A DNA stretch of 64,000 nt from an uncultured Pelagibacteraceae bacterium. GTDB lineage: Bacteria; Pseudomonadota; Alphaproteobacteria; Pelagibacterales; Pelagibacteraceae. The stretch lies in NCBI GenBank assembly GCA_902579215.1, contig CACHGH010000001.1, forward strand, positions 1-64,000, written 5' to 3'. Both the position numbers and the translations under genes were made by a program. Below the pieces are notes generated by a model, which saw only the letters and a program-made list of their open reading frames with translations, ran no database searches and was not told the DNA's origin. Within the stretch, counting starts at the first letter, position 1. Each line of letters opens with the position of its first letter. Of this stretch, positions 7,770-17,164 are shown piece after piece.

Positions 7770-9664
7770 TATTTAAGAATATTATTTTTAATTAAATCTT
7801 CTTTAATTTCAGTTAAAATCGCTGGATCATCAATAGTTGCAGGCATTTTATACTCCTCTTTATCTGCTATTTTTCTCACAGTACCTCTAAGTATCTTTCC
7901 TGATCTCGTTTTTGGAAGTCTTTTAACTACAATCGCAGTTTTAAATGCTGCAACAGGTCCTACTTTATCTCTTACCATTTTTATGCATTCTTTAGATATT
8001 GTTTCATTATCCTTTTTAACACCTGCTTTTAGAGCTATCAAACCTATTGGTAATTGTCCTTTCAATTTGTCCGCAATCCCAATTACTGCACATTCAGCAA
8101 CTGATTGATGTTCTGATAAAACTTCTTCAATTGCACCTGTAGACAATCTATGACCAGCTACATTAATAATGTCATCTGTTCTTGACATAATCCATATATA
8201 ACCATCTTCATCAATATGACCTGCATCATAAGTTTGGTAATATCCATCATAATTTGTCATGTAAGTTTTTTTATATCTTTCATCAGCATTCCATAAAGTT
8301 GGAAAAGTTCCAGGTGGCAATGGAAGCTTAACTACGATATCTCCCATTTCATTTGGTTTAGCCAAAGTATTATCTGGTTTGATTACTTTTACATCATATC
8401 CTGGAACTGCTTTACATGCAGATCCATATTTTGTTTTCATCATTTCTATACCAGTACAATTTGAACTTATTGCCCAACTAGTTTCAGTTTGCCACCAGTG
8501 ATCAATTACTGGAACTTTTAAAAGAGACTCTGCCCATTTAATTGTATCAGGATCAGCTCGTTCACCAGCTAAAAATAAACTTTCAAATGAACTTAAATCG
8601 TATTTAGAAAAGAATTTACCTTCCGGATCTTCTTTTTTTATTGCTCTAAAAGCAGTTGGTGCAGTAAACAAAGATTTCACTTTATAATCAGAAATTATTC
8701 TCCAAAATGCTCCTGCGTCAGGAGTCCCTACAGGTTTTCCTTCAAATAAAATAGTAGTACATCCTTTAAAGAGTGGAGCATAAACAATATAAGAATGTCC
8801 TACAATCCAACCAATATCACTAGCAGACCACCAAATATCATTTTGATCTACGTTATATATATTTTTCATTGTCCATTTAAGAGCTGCAATGTGTCCTCCT
8901 ATATCTCTCACGATACCTTTAGGCACCCCTGTAGTTCCAGAGGTATACAGTATGTAGGCAAATTCATTTGATTTCATTTCTACACAGTCAACATTGTTTG
9001 CTTTTGATAAAGCTTCTTCCCAACTTATTTCCAATGGAGTTTTAAGATTAACTTCATTTCCAAACCTTTGAAATAAAATTATTTTTTCAATTTTATGTTT
9101 TGCTAATTTTAAAGCTTCATCAACCAAAGGTTTATAATGAACTGTTCTTCCAGGCTCAAACCCACATGATGCAGTTAGTAAAATTTTTGCTTTACTATCA
9201 TCAATTCTACTTGCAAGTTCATTTGAGGCAAAACCTCCAAATACTACAGAGTGAATTGCTCCAATTCTTGCACAAGCAAGCATACCAATTACTGCTTCTG
9301 GTATCATTGGCATATATATTATAACCCTATCTCCTTTATTTACTCCTTGGTTTTGTAGGGCACCTGCAAATTTTGAAACTTTTTCCCTTAATTGTTTATA
9401 TGTATATTTAGCTTTATTCCCAGTTATGGGACTGTCGTAAATTAGAGCTAACTTATCTCCATTTCCTTCATCAATATGCAGATCTAGTGCATTATAACAA
9501 GTGTTTGTAGTTCCATCTTCATACCATCTATAAAAAGGAGGGTTAGATTTGTTTAAAATTTTTTTAGGTTTTTTGAACCAGAAAATATCTTCAGCAACAT
9601 TGCCCCAAAATTCCTCAGGTTTATTTATTGAATTTGAGTATATTTCAGAAAAGTTTTGATTCAT
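7769..9664 (-). CDS. prpE: Propionyl-CoA synthetase-type acyl-CoA ligase
   Basis: An AMP-forming CoA ligase of the acetyl/propionyl-CoA synthetase family, 631 aa. Visible features are the N-terminal ACS domain (FYRWYEDGTTNTCYNALDLH), LALIYDSPITG, which is typical of the PrpE branch, the P-loop LYTSGTTGVPKG, the A8 hinge SRTDDIINVAGHRLSTG and the C-terminal KTRSGKILR with the acetylatable Lys near residue 590. Acetyl-CoA synthetase is the alternative; the length and YDSP motif favour propionate. It is divergent from proteorhodopsin across a 195-bp spacer. Confidence 0.85.
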   Translation of the reverse strand: MNQNFSEIYSNSINKPEEFWGNVAEDIFWFKKPKKILNKSNPPFYRWYEDGTTNTCYNALDLHIDEGNGDKLALIYDSPITGNKAKYTYKQLREKVSKFAGALQNQGVNKGDRVIIYMPMIPEAVIGMLACARIGAIHSVVFGGFASNELASRIDDSKAKILLTASCGFEPGRTVHYKPLVDEALKLAKHKIEKIILFQRFGNEVNLKTPLEISWEEALSKANNVDCVEMKSNEFAYILYTSGTTGVPKGIVRDIGGHIAALKWTMKNIYNVDQNDIWWSASDIGWIVGHSYIVYAPLFKGCTTILFEGKPVGTPDAGAFWRIISDYKVKSLFTAPTAFRAIKKEDPEGKFFSKYDLSSFESLFLAGERADPDTIKWAESLLKVPVIDHWWQTETSWAISSNCTGIEMMKTKYGSACKAVPGYDVKVIKPDNTLAKPNEMGDIVVKLPLPPGTFPTLWNADERYKKTYMTNYDGYYQTYDAGHIDEDGYIWIMSRTDDIINVAGHRLSTGAIEEVLSEHQSVAECAVIGIADKLKGQLPIGLIALKAGVKKDNETISKECIKMVRDKVGPVAAFKTAIVVKRLPKTRSGKILRGTVRKIADKEEYKMPATIDDPAILTEIKEDLIKNNILK

Positions 9665-9811
9665 TTTTTATATGATTATTTTACAACAGGTTGCATTTAA
9701 TTTAAAAAAACAAGCAAAATCAACATAAATTAGCTATAAAAAAGTCTTCAATTAATTAATTAATTTGTTAATGTGCTTTCAACTTTGAGATGTGACAGTT
9801 TGTTACCTCTC

Positions 9812-9829
9812 TAGTTTAAATTTAAACTA
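9812..9829. promoter_or_regulatory. 18-bp perfect palindrome upstream of proteorhodopsin
   Basis: TAGTTTAAATTTAAACTA is a perfect inverted repeat ending 30 bp before the proteorhodopsin ATG. A possible promoter (TTGTTA at 9800, TAAACT at 9823, 17-bp spacing) would overlap it. It could be an operator, or simply AT-rich dyad sequence. The ribosome-binding site GGGAG lies at 9850-9854. Confidence 0.4.
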
Positions 9830-9859
9830 AGTAAAAACTAATAAAAAAAGGGAGTTTTT

Positions 9860-10627
9860 ATGAATAAATTAAAAATGTTTGCACTTGCAGCAGTAGCTTT
9901 TTTAGGCTTTTCTGGTGCGGCAAACGCAGAGACGGTTTTATTGGCCTCTGACGACTTTGTTGGAATCTCATTTTGGGTGATTTCAATGGGTATGTTAGCT
10001 GCTACAGCGTTCTTTTTCTTGGAAAGAGGCTCAGTAGCACAAGGCTGGAAAACGTCAGTAACAGTTGCAGGATTAATCACTGGTATTGCATTCATTCACT
10101 ACGTTTACATGAGAGGTGTTTGGGTTCAAACAGGAGATTCACCAACTGTTTATAGATATATTGATTGGTTAATTACTGTACCATTACAAATGGTAGAGTT
10201 TTATTTAATCCTATCTGCAGTAAGAAAAGTTTCAGGAGGAATGTTCTGGAGACTTTTAATCGGATCACTTGTAATGTTAATCGGAGGATATTTAGGTGAA
10301 GCAGGTTACATCAACGCTATGCTTGGTTTTGTAATAGGTATGGGTGGATGGATTTATGTTTTATATGAAATCTTCTCTGGTGAAGCTGGTAAAGCAGCTG
10401 CTAAGAGTGGAAACAGAGCTCTTACAACTGCATTCAGCGCATTAAGAATGATCGTTACTGTAGGTTGGGCAATTTATCCATTAGGTTATGTATTTGGTTA
10501 CCTAACTGGTGGTATAGATGCTAATTCACTTAACGTTATTTATAACTTAGCTGACTTCATAAACAAAATTGCATTCGGTCTAGTAATTTGGGCTGCTGCA
10601 GTTTCTGGTGGAAGAGGCGCTAGATAA
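9860..10627 (+). CDS. Proteorhodopsin, blue-absorbing type
   Basis: A light-driven outward proton pump with a retinal chromophore, 255 aa and seven helices. A signal peptide (MNKLKMFALA... ending ANA) is likely cleaved near residue 23. The pump motif is intact: proton acceptor D102, T106 and proton donor E113 in RYIDWLITVPLQMVEFY. The counter-ion partner H80 is present, as are D232 and Schiff-base lysine K236 in LADFINKIAFG. Position 110, equivalent to the known tuning site 105, is Gln, which in this family gives blue absorption. A strong terminator follows it. Retinal synthesis genes are not in the window. Confidence 0.97.
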   Translation: MNKLKMFALAAVAFLGFSGAANAETVLLASDDFVGISFWVISMGMLAATAFFFLERGSVAQGWKTSVTVAGLITGIAFIHYVYMRGVWVQTGDSPTVYRYIDWLITVPLQMVEFYLILSAVRKVSGGMFWRLLIGSLVMLIGGYLGEAGYINAMLGFVIGMGGWIYVLYEIFSGEAGKAAAKSGNRALTTAFSALRMIVTVGWAIYPLGYVFGYLTGGIDANSLNVIYNLADFINKIAFGLVIWAAAVSGGRGAR

Positions 10628-10645
10628 TTAAAGTTTAGTACTTTT

Positions 10646-10685
10646 AAACTGGGCAGGTAGTTTTCTACTTGCCCAGTTTTTTTTT
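10646..10685 (+). terminator. Rho-independent terminator after proteorhodopsin
   Basis: A 15-bp stem AAACTGGGCAGGTAG / CTACTTGCCCAGTTT (one G-T mismatch), TTTT loop, then a T run. It lies between proteorhodopsin and the ferredoxin gene 17 bp further on, so it should uncouple high proteorhodopsin transcription from the downstream redox genes or allow only partial read-through. Confidence 0.9.
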
Positions 10686-10699
10686 ATCCCTATATATAG

Positions 10700-11022
<323 letters not shown>

Positions 11023-11023
<1 letters not shown>

Positions 11024-12039
11024 TGACAAACACAGATGTAGTGATTGTAGGGGCAGGGCCAACAGGTTTGTTTTGTGCTCACCAATTAGGCATAATTGGA
11101 TTAAAGTGTGAGATAGTAGATAATCTTGATAAGATCGGTGGTCAGTGTATAGAATTATATCCAGATAAACCCATTTATGACATACCTGCAATACCAGAAT
11201 GCACTGGTGAGGAATTAACTAAAAATCTAATAGATCAAATTAAACCTTTTAATTTTAATTTTCATTTAAATGAACGAGTACAAGAAATAAAAAATGAAAA
11301 TAATAATTGGATATTAAAAACATCAAAAGGAAAAGAATTTAGCTCACCCAATATTGTTATAGCTGGTGGTGTGGGTTCTTTTGAGCCAAGAAAGTTTCCT
11401 TCAAAATCTTGTGAAAAATTTGAAGGAAAGTCAGTTTTGTATTCAATAAAAGATAAATCAATCTTTAAAAATAAATCAGTTGTTATATTTGGGGGAGGAG
11501 ATAGCGCATTGGATTGGGCAATTGAACTTTCTAAAGATTCAAAGGTAACTTTAATTCACAGAAGAGATGAATTTAGAGGAGCACAAGCAAGTGTTGAAAA
11601 AGTTAAAGAACTTCAAAAAAATAATAAACTAGAAGTAATTACGAAGTATTCAATTAAAGACGTTAAGGGAGACAAAAGTTTAGAAAGTGTTGAAATCAAG
11701 GATGAAAGTGGAAAAAGTAAAAATTTGAAAACTGATTATGTGCTCGGTTTTTTTGGCTTAATTATGCAACTTGGTCCGATTCTGGAATGGGGATTAAATA
11801 TTGATAAAAAAACGATACCGGTGAATACGGAAAGTTTTGAAACAAATAAAAAAGGAATCTTTGCTATTGGAGATATATGTTCTTATCCAGGAAAATTAAA
11901 GTTAATTTTATCTGGATTCCATGAGGGAGCTTTAGCAGCCAGAGGCTGTTTTAAATACGCTAGGCCAGATGAAAAGTATAAATTTGAATTTACGACTTCA
12001 TCAAAATCTGTAAAAGATAGACTAGGCGTAAAAGAGTGA
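11023..12039 (+). CDS. Ferredoxin--NADP+ reductase, thioredoxin-reductase-like type
   Basis: An FAD flavoprotein, 338 aa, transferring electrons between NADPH and ferredoxin. The N-terminal FAD motif is GAGPTGLFCAHQLG, followed by IGGQCIELYPDKPIYDIP; the internal NADPH motif is FGGGDSALDWAIEL; the second FAD motif is GIFAIGDICSYPG. The redox CxxC of true thioredoxin reductases is absent, which identifies the YumC-like FNR class. Its ATG overlaps the ferredoxin stop, and its own end overlaps the GST start by 4 nt, so all three are translationally coupled. Confidence 0.92.
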
Positions 12040-12665
12040 TAGAGCTTTTTTCTGCAGATACTCCAAATGGAAAAAAAATAAGCATCATGTTAGAAGAGAT
12101 AAACTTTGATTATAAAGTTACTAAAGTAAATCTTTTAGAAGGAGAACAGTTTAAATTAGAATTTAAAAAAATTAGCCCATTTAGCAAAATTCCTGTAATT
12201 ATAGATCATGACAATAATAGAGAGCCAATTTTCGAGTCAGGTGCAATCTTGATGTATCTGGGTGAAAAAAGTAATAAATTTTATGAAAAAAAAAATAGAT
12301 TAAAAATTAATCAATGGCTCATGGGTCAGATGGGCTATATTGGTCCTATGATAGGACAGCATCATCAATTTCATCATTACAATCCTGGAAAAAGTGAATT
12401 TGGCGAAGAAAGATATTTTAAAATAACCAAAGCTATTTACGGTGATTTAGATGAAAGATTAGGACAATCGAAATATTTAGCAGGAGATAATTATACCATT
12501 GCAGATATTGCTACTTGGCCATGGATTGCTAGACATGAATGGCACGATGTGGGATTGAAAAATTATAAAAATTTGACAAGATGGTATCTTGAAATTGCAA
12601 AGCGCTCTGCAGTAATTAAAGGTTATAAATTTATGAATAAGGAATTAGAGATACCACTACCTTAA
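12036..12665 (+). CDS. Glutathione S-transferase family protein
   Basis: A cytosolic GST, 209 aa, resembling the YfcG/YghU-like group. The N-terminal thioredoxin fold carries ELFSADTPNGKKISIMLEE, the conserved FSKIPVIID with the cis-Pro, and the ESGAILMYLGEK glutathione-binding segment. The all-helical C-terminal domain has the N-capping motif YTIADIATWPW. The N-terminal TPNG suggests Thr/Asn-type rather than Tyr catalysis, as in disulfide-reductase-like GSTs. It is the last gene of the ferredoxin-FNR-GST unit and overlaps the convergent DksA-like gene by 4 nt. Confidence 0.9.
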   Translation: MIELFSADTPNGKKISIMLEEINFDYKVTKVNLLEGEQFKLEFKKISPFSKIPVIIDHDNNREPIFESGAILMYLGEKSNKFYEKKNRLKINQWLMGQMGYIGPMIGQHHQFHHYNPGKSEFGEERYFKITKAIYGDLDERLGQSKYLAGDNYTIADIATWPWIARHEWHDVGLKNYKNLTRWYLEIAKRSAVIKGYKFMNKELEIPLP

Positions 12666-13078
12666 TCGTCAGCGTAAACTTTTTCTTCTTTCTCATGTTT
12701 TTCTTGTGCTGCAATACAAAGTTCAGCAACTGGTCTTGCCATTAACCTTTTTAAACCAATTGGCTCACCCGTTTCTGCACAATATCCATACGTTCCATCC
12801 TGAATTCTTTTAAGAGCCTGTTCAATCTTAGATATTAGTTTGATTTGTCTATTTATTGCTTTCATCTCAACATTTTTATCAGTGTAAGAACTTGCTTGGT
12901 CAACAATGTCTGCTGATACACTGTTATCATCCATAGAACCATTATATAAAGCCTCATTGTTTGCTTTAATTATTTCTAGCTTCCATTCAGATAGCTTTTT
13001 TTTAAAAAAAACCTTATGTTTTTCACACATGTATTTTTCAGTTGTTTTTGGTACGTATGTTTTTGAGATTTTGACCAT
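12662..13078 (-). CDS. dksA: DksA/TraR-family transcription factor with a degenerate zinc finger
   Basis: An RNA polymerase secondary-channel regulator, 138 aa, acting with ppGpp in the stringent response. The coiled-coil tip carries DIVDQAS, matching the functional Asp/Ala tip of DksA. The C-terminal globular domain has GYCAETGEPIGLKRLMARP and AELCIAAQEKHE. Only one Cys of each CxxC pair remains (C100 and C121; the partners are Thr and Ala), so a four-Cys zinc site is impossible. Similar Cys-poor DksA proteins are known from alphaproteobacteria and from Pseudomonas DksA2, so function is probably retained. It is the only transcription regulator found in the window. Confidence 0.9.
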   Translation of the reverse strand: MVKISKTYVPKTTEKYMCEKHKVFFKKKLSEWKLEIIKANNEALYNGSMDDNSVSADIVDQASSYTDKNVEMKAINRQIKLISKIEQALKRIQDGTYGYCAETGEPIGLKRLMARPVAELCIAAQEKHEKEEKVYADD

Positions 13079-13158
13079 TTATCTTAATTAAAATCCGCCG
13101 GAGTATATTCAGCAATTAATGGGTGTCAATATAAGTAAATTAATATAAATTTAGACAA

Positions 13159-14481
13159 ATGCTTAATAATAAAAGGAAAATAAATGAATTATTTTACATT
13201 TTTATTACATTACACTTAATTTTGTGGACTTTAATTCCATCAATTACAAATCATAATTTACCTCTCGATACAATAGAAGCATTGGCTTGGGGCAGTAATT
13301 TAGACTGGGGTTTTAATAAACACCCTCCTGCAAGTGCCTTTTTTGTTGAAATATTTTACCAAATATTTGGAAGTCAAGATTGGGCTTATTATTTTTTAAG
13401 CCAAATATTTGTAATAGTTTCTTTTTTTATTGTGTGGACGTTTTCTAATGAGATTTTTAAAAATAAAGTTCATAGTATTTTATCCATATTGTTACTAGAA
13501 GGTATATATTTTTACAATTTTACCACTCCAGAATTTAACGTTAATGTATGCCAGCTTCCATTCTGGTCTCTTACAGTTTATTATTCGTGGAAAATATTTA
13601 ATAAAAAATTTATTGATTTTAAAGATTGTATTTTCTTAGGAGTGTTTGCTGCTATCGGTTTTTTATCAAAATACTTATTTATTTATCTTTTGATATCGAT
13701 TGATTTATTATTTTTTTACTTAATATTTATTTTAAAAGACAGAAAGTTTGATTCAAAATATTATATCATATTTGCAATTTTTATTTTAATTCTCATACCT
13801 CATATAATTTGGTTAACAAACAATGATTACATAACGATTACTTACGGTTTAGCTCGGACAGACTTTGAGCAATCAAATATTCTCGACCATATTTCATTGC
13901 CCTTAACTTTTATAGTTAAACAAATTGGAACAATTGTTCCCTTTTTAATTTTAATAATGTTTTTAGTTAAAAAAATTAAATTTAGATTAAATTTTAAGGA
14001 TAAAAAACTAGTTTTTTTAATAGCAATCAACTTAGTTCCTATTATATTAATGTTTTTAACTTCTTTGATTACAGGATCAAAAATAAGAACGATGTGGATG
14101 ACGCCTTTTTATATTTTTTTTGGAGTTATGTTTGTTTATATTTTACAAAGTCAAATAAATATTAAAAAATTAAAAAATTTTTTTATAGCTTTTATGATTA
14201 TATTTTTAATTTCACCTATTACTTACGCATACATATCCATTTCTAAAGATGATAAAAGAACAGATTACCCAGGAAAGCAGATTGCTGAAAAAGTCCAACA
14301 AAAATGGAATGAGGAGTTTAATATTCCAATTAATGTGGTTTTAGGAAATGAATGGAACGCAGGTAACTTATCTTACCATTTAGACTCAAGACCTGTATGG
14401 GAGGGATTTGTGAATGATAATGAATTAGATAAATTAAACAAATATGTTTGTATCGATGAAATTTGTGTGGGCAATAAATGA
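13159..14481 (+). CDS. GT39/ArnT-like membrane glycosyltransferase
   Basis: A polytopic inner-membrane protein, 440 aa, with about 10-12 hydrophobic segments. The first periplasmic loop contains LDTIEALAWGSNLDWGFNKHPP, the acidic motif and HPP sequence expected of lipid-phosphosugar-dependent (PMT/ArnT-type) transferases. The C-terminal soluble part (DDKRTDYPGKQIAEKVQQKW) would face the periplasm. It overlaps the following GT2 gene by 4 nt; a polyprenyl-phosphate sugar synthase followed by a GT39 enzyme is a common pair for decorating lipid A, glycans or proteins. The acceptor is unknown. Confidence 0.83.
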   Translation: MLNNKRKINELFYIFITLHLILWTLIPSITNHNLPLDTIEALAWGSNLDWGFNKHPPASAFFVEIFYQIFGSQDWAYYFLSQIFVIVSFFIVWTFSNEIFKNKVHSILSILLLEGIYFYNFTTPEFNVNVCQLPFWSLTVYYSWKIFNKKFIDFKDCIFLGVFAAIGFLSKYLFIYLLISIDLLFFYLIFILKDRKFDSKYYIIFAIFILILIPHIIWLTNNDYITITYGLARTDFEQSNILDHISLPLTFIVKQIGTIVPFLILIMFLVKKIKFRLNFKDKKLVFLIAINLVPIILMFLTSLITGSKIRTMWMTPFYIFFGVMFVYILQSQINIKKLKNFFIAFMIIFLISPITYAYISISKDDKRTDYPGKQIAEKVQQKWNEEFNIPINVVLGNEWNAGNLSYHLDSRPVWEGFVNDNELDKLNKYVCIDEICVGNK

Positions 14482-15347
14482 AAATAAAAATCTTAATACC
14501 AATTTATAATGATTGGAAATCAGCTTTTAACCTTTTAGAAAATATTAATTCAGCAGTTCTAAATTTAAAATACGATTTTTCAGTAATTATCGTGAATGAT
14601 GGCTCAACAGAAACAAGACCTGAAATTTCAAAAAATTTAAATAATATTAAATCTGTTAAAGTTTTAAATATGAAGGAAAACCAAGGACACGCTAGGTGCA
14701 ATGCTACAGGTTTAAAATATATTTTTGAAAAAGAGGAATTTGATTATGTTATTCCAATGGACGGTGATGGAGAAGATAGGCCTGAAGAAATCAAACAGCT
14801 TGTAGATAATTTAGGTTATAACCCTAATAAACCAGTTGTAGGAGAAAGAATTAAAAGGTCTGAAGGAATTATTTTTAGGCTTTGTTATTTTTTTCATAAA
14901 ATAATCTCTTATACTTTTACTGGAGAATCTATAAAATTTGGAAATTATACTTGTTTGCCAAAATCAGTTGTTAAAAAAATGGTTTTTGAAAAAGCGACCT
15001 GGAGTAGTTTTTCGGGCTCTCTTGCTAAAGTGGCAAAAGATAGAGCATCCATACCCTCCGAAAGAGGCATAAGATATTTTGGCCCCTCTAAAATGAGTTT
15101 TAAAAATCTAATAATACACTCTCTTTCAATTATTAGCGTTTTCAAAATAAAGGTTTTAGTTAGATCGTTTTTTTTTTCAATTATCTATTTATTCGCAATT
15201 AATCCCAATATATCATTAATTACTCTAATACCCATTTTATTGGTTATAATTTTAATTTTTGCTACTTTTATAGTCTCAGCTAGAGAAAAATTGAACGAAT
15301 TAAATAATTCATTATCAAATATTTCGAATATCGATAAACTTATTTAA
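14478..15347 (+). CDS. GT2 glycosyltransferase, polyprenyl-phosphate sugar synthase-like
   Basis: A 289-aa GT-A enzyme. The N-terminal nucleotide-sugar region is [12 protein letters not shown] and [23 protein letters not shown] and the metal site [13 protein letters not shown] follow. The C-terminal third has two hydrophobic helices, as in GtrB/DPM1-like synthases that load dolichyl- or undecaprenyl-phosphate with a sugar. It is coupled by ATGA overlap to the GT39-type gene, which would use its product. The sugar is not predictable. Its stop overlaps the convergent umuC by 4 nt. Confidence 0.85.
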   Translation: MKIKILIPIYNDWKSAFNLLENINSAVLNLKYDFSVIIVNDGSTETRPEISKNLNNIKSVKVLNMKENQGHARCNATGLKYIFEKEEFDYVIPMDGDGEDRPEEIKQLVDNLGYNPNKPVVGERIKRSEGIIFRLCYFFHKIISYTFTGESIKFGNYTCLPKSVVKKMVFEKATWSSFSGSLAKVAKDRASIPSERGIRYFGPSKMSFKNLIIHSLSIISVFKIKVLVRSFFFSIIYLFAINPNISLITLIPILLVIILIFATFIVSAREKLNELNNSLSNISNIDKLI

Positions 15348-16621
15348 TTTCTAATTGTAGGCAAACAATAAAAATCAGCTGTATCAATTTTAGAAGAATG
15401 TTGTCTTCTCATATTCCATTTTTTATGAACCCCAGCACTTGCAAGACTTAATGTTGATCTACCATACCTATAATTAGTATTATCAATAGATTTCATTAAA
15501 CTGTTTATTTTTTCATCTCTATCAGATGAAAACAAATTTTTTCCACCATTTGAGCCAGTTAAATGAGATAGCATTACGCCTGCTTTTTGATAACGGTAGC
15601 CATTTTTAAAAATAGTTTCTAGTCCAGATAGAGCTGCTTTTACAATTTCAATACTATTATTAGTAGCTATTGGAAAATCTATTGTTTTTGAATTAGAATA
15701 AAATCCATAGCGACTTTGAAAAGGACTTGTTCTTATAAAAATAGTTAATGATTTTGCAACTAATGCTTCTGATCTAATTTTTTCTGAAGCATTTAATGAA
15801 TAATTAGCTACAGCTTCTTTTAATTCTTGAAAACTTTCTACCCTTTGTCCAAATGAACGTGAGACAACACAACTTTTTCTTTTCGAGGTTGTTGTTTCTA
15901 AATCGATACAAGAAATACCTCTAAGCTCCATTGCAGTTCTTGAACCTAACACACTAGAACTTTTTTTAATCCATGTATTAGATTTATTTTTTAGCTGTTT
16001 GGCATTATAAATTCCATTTTTATGATAAAATTTTGTTAATTGTTTTCCTATGCCCCAAATATCATTGACTTCTACTTTTTCTAAAATTGGATCAATATTT
16101 TCAATTCCTATTAAACTGACAACGCCAGACTGTTTTTTTTTAGCAATGTGATTTGCAACTTTACTCAAAGTTTTAGTTTTTGCAATTCCAATGCTTGTTG
16201 GAATTCCTGTCCATTTTAATACTGTACTTCTAATTTCATGACCAACATCTTCAATTTCATTATCAGAAAAATTCGATAAATCTAAAAACGCTTCATCAAT
16301 TGAATAAATTTCTATATCTGAATTAAAACGTTTAAGAGTTCTCATTACTCTTCTTGATATATCTCCATATAAAGAATAGTTCGAAGAAAAAACCTGAACA
16401 TTATTTTTAACAATTATTTCTTTTTCTTTAAAATAAGGTTCACCCATTTTAATTCCTAAAGCTTTTGCCTCGTTTGATCTAGATATTATACAACCATCAT
16501 TATTAGATAGAACCACAACAGGTCTTTTTCTAATTTTAGGATTAAATAATCTTTCGCAAGATACATAGAAAGAGTTACAATCTATTAAAGCTATTTTTCT
16601 AGTATGTTGAGTGGATGACAT
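15344..16621 (-). CDS. umuC: DNA polymerase V catalytic subunit (Y family)
   Basis: A translesion polymerase, 425 aa, normal for UmuC. The palm motif [17 protein letters not shown] with the first catalytic Asp, the [18 protein letters not shown] finger segment and [11 protein letters not shown] with the catalytic Asp-Glu are all present, followed by the thumb helix-hairpin-helix (DIWGIGKQL) and little-finger domain. Its start overlaps the umuD end by 23 nt, so the pair is one operon under the LexA-type box at 16999. Confidence 0.95.
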   Translation of the reverse strand: MSSTQHTRKIALIDCNSFYVSCERLFNPKIRKRPVVVLSNNDGCIISRSNEAKALGIKMGEPYFKEKEIIVKNNVQVFSSNYSLYGDISRRVMRTLKRFNSDIEIYSIDEAFLDLSNFSDNEIEDVGHEIRSTVLKWTGIPTSIGIAKTKTLSKVANHIAKKKQSGVVSLIGIENIDPILEKVEVNDIWGIGKQLTKFYHKNGIYNAKQLKNKSNTWIKKSSSVLGSRTAMELRGISCIDLETTTSKRKSCVVSRSFGQRVESFQELKEAVANYSLNASEKIRSEALVAKSLTIFIRTSPFQSRYGFYSNSKTIDFPIATNNSIEIVKAALSGLETIFKNGYRYQKAGVMLSHLTGSNGGKNLFSSDRDEKINSLMKSIDNTNYRYGRSTLSLASAGVHKKWNMRRQHSSKIDTADFYCLPTIRN

Positions 16622-16994
16622 AAGTTACAACTCCCCAAATAAATATATCTTCTTCTTCATTGATCAAAACTCGATCTTCAAATTTCTTAGACCCAGATGT
16701 TAGAAAATTTTTACCTTCTTCTTTAACAAAACTTTTAACAACTAATTCATCATGAACATTTGCAATTACGGTTGAAAAATTTTTAGGATTAAGGCTTTTA
16801 TCTACAACTAACAAGTCACCATCATTAATTCCAATACTAGTCATTGATTTACCTTGAACCCTGATAATAAAAGTTGCTGGAACATTTTTTATTAAATGGA
16901 TATTCAAATCAATATCTTCTTCGATATAATCTGTAGCAGGCGAAGGAAAACCCGCGCCAGCTTTATGTAGGTAATATGGTACTGTTAGCTTCAT
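16599..16994 (-). CDS. umuD: UmuD-like S24 self-cleaving peptidase
   Basis: The partner of UmuC in polymerase V, activated by RecA-stimulated self-cleavage. I chose the Met at 16994 (131 aa) over the track start at 17078 (159 aa) because [23 protein letters not shown] matches the UmuD N terminus and the LexA-type box lies inside the longer version. The cleavage site is the Ala-Gly in KAGAGFPSP. The catalytic Ser is in [18 protein letters not shown] and the Lys in [11 protein letters not shown]. Being present with umuC and recA, it indicates an inducible mutagenic repair response. Confidence 0.92.
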   Translation of the reverse strand: MKLTVPYYLHKAGAGFPSPATDYIEEDIDLNIHLIKNVPATFIIRVQGKSMTSIGINDGDLLVVDKSLNPKNFSTVIANVHDELVVKSFVKEEGKNFLTSGSKKFEDRVLINEEEDIFIWGVVTYVIHSTY

Positions 16995-16998
16995 AAAT

Positions 16999-17013
16999 GT
17001 TCTTATTTTGTTC
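16999..17013 (-). promoter_or_regulatory. LexA (SOS) box of umuDC
   Basis: GTTCTTATTTTGTTC is an exact match to the alphaproteobacterial LexA consensus GTTCN7GTTC (GAACN7GAAC on the coding strand). It sits 4 bp upstream of the umuD ATG at 16994, where LexA binding would block initiation or early elongation. Confidence 0.85.
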
Positions 17014-17068
17014 TTATTAATATACAAGTTATTCCATAGTGTCAATGAGGTTGTATTTTGAGTCTGGA

Positions 17069-17090
17069 AGTGAATCAAAAGTGAATCAAA
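17069..17090. repeat. 11-bp tandem direct repeat in the umuD / GFA spacer
   Basis: The unit AGTGAATCAAA occurs twice head to tail, one helical turn apart, in the divergent spacer about 75 bp upstream of umuD and 75 bp upstream of the GFA gene. It may be a regulator site or chance. Confidence 0.55.
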
Positions 17091-17164
17091 ACATGAACAT
17101 CCAAACTACATTTTGCGCTCTTGTGGATAACTTAAACCAAGGATAGTTTAGATTCATATTAAAT

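Noticed and set aside
9100-9324. 74-aa plus-strand ORF inside prpE
   Set aside because: Leucine-rich antisense shadow with no RBS.
17122-17130. TGTGGATAA, a perfect DnaA-box match, and another inside ygfZ (5525-5533)
   Set aside because: Single, isolated matches with no cluster, no AT-rich unwinding arrangement and no dnaA/dnaN or origin-flanking genes; expected by chance in 64 kb of AT-rich DNA.
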